A stretch of DNA of 13,490 bases from Oscillospiraceae bacterium (lineage in GTDB: Bacteria; Bacillota; Clostridia; Oscillospirales; Ruminococcaceae): NCBI GenBank assembly GCA_900768675.1, contig CAAGDT010000107.1, positions 1-13,490 on the forward strand, given 5' to 3'. Of this stretch, positions 13,057 to 13,490 are shown piece by piece. Below the pieces are notes generated by a model. The model was not told the DNA's origin. It did no database searches and was given only the letters and a program-made list of their open reading frames with translations. Made by a program: the position numbers and the translations under genes. Each line of letters starts with the position of its first letter. The first letter of the stretch is position 1.

Positions 13057-13490
13057 ATGATAAAGAAATCTGTAACAATGAGCGATATCGCCAACGAAAT
13101 CGGCGTAAGCACCGTTACCGTATCAAAGGCGCTTGGCGACAAGGACGGAGTAGGAAGCGAGCTAAGGGAAAAAATTAAACAAAAGGCTAACGAAATGGGC
13201 TATCGTTTCAGTTCTACTTCCAAGTCCTCAAAGGATAATTTTACTTACAGCATAAGCGTTGTTGTTGCCAAACACTTTATCCACGATGCAAGCGCTTTTT
13301 ACTGGGTTGTATACCGTTACATAGTAGAGCTTCTCCAGAAGCAGAGCTACTACGGTATTCTTGAGGTTGTTTCAGACAGCGACGAGCAGCTTTGCGAAAT
13401 GCCCAAATCAATTACAGACAAAAAGGTTGACGGAATTATAGTTCTCGGTCAGTTCAGACAAAGCTACGCTTCTGCCCTGCTGAATATGAA
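13057..13490 (+). CDS. LacI-family transcriptional regulator, 3' end outside the window
   Basis: The frame is open from the ATG at 13057 to the window edge (144 codons). GAGAGG lies about eight bases before the start. The N-terminus carries the family helix-turn-helix (VTMSDIANEIGVSTVTVSKALGD, about 6-28), and the rest of the DNA-binding domain ends in ANEMGYRF. The sensor domain then begins (YSISVVVAKHF), with VDGIIVLGQF near the edge. The hinge segment after YRF is rich in Ser and Lys and lacks the usual Ala-Arg-x-Leu element, so minor groove contact may differ. It is divergent from the operon regulator and probably controls genes to the right, which are not visible; a sugar transport operon is a plausible but unproven target. 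Confidence 0.88.
   Translation, partial: MIKKSVTMSDIANEIGVSTVTVSKALGDKDGVGSELREKIKQKANEMGYRFSSTSKSSKDNFTYSISVVVAKHFIHDASAFYWVVYRYIVELLQKQSYYGILEVVSDSDEQLCEMPKSITDKKVDGIIVLGQFRQSYASALLNM

Overview
The window looks like chromosomal DNA of a gut or rumen Clostridia, most likely Ruminococcus-like (Oscillospirales). The grounds are strong AAAGGAG-type ribosome binding sites, moderate GC with AT-rich intergenic DNA, Lsa-like ABC-F and LacI-type genes of Firmicutes type, and intracellular glycoside hydrolases without signal peptides. This is inferred from style and gene content, not from a database match. I see no rRNA, tRNA, CRISPR array, insertion sequence or phage gene.

Left part, plus strand (1-3610): the C-terminal part of an AMP-forming acyl-CoA synthetase enters from the left edge. 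It is followed by a 112-residue SCP2-like lipid-binding protein with its own promoter and terminator. Next is an ECF sigma factor with a membrane-anchored DUF4179-like anti-sigma partner, arranged as a two-gene operon. A shared bidirectional terminator (3589-3610) closes this half.

Middle, minus strand (3638-5400): an Lsa-type ABC-F ribosome-protection ATPase. It is preceded by a 220-nt leader with a near-consensus sigma-A promoter, a six-residue leader peptide (MRKISC) and a strong intrinsic terminator. The leader also holds mutually exclusive pairings. It reads as a ribosome-mediated transcription attenuator and is the most interesting object in the window.

Right part, minus strand (5400-12751): a carbohydrate operon in the transcription order LacI-family regulator, GH95 alpha-L-fucosidase, SLOG/DUF1273-like protein, multidomain GH2 beta-galactosidase-type enzyme. 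The last three coding regions overlap, so they are probably translationally coupled. The two hydrolases could together take apart fucosylated galactosides imported into the cytoplasm. The regulator has an extended -10 promoter with a TGTAA-N4-TTACA palindrome across its -35, which suggests autoregulation. No terminator lies between the GH2 gene and the ABC-F promoter, so the attenuator hairpin may also end the carbohydrate transcript.

Right edge, plus strand (13057-13490): the N-terminal part of a second, divergent LacI-family regulator leaves the window.
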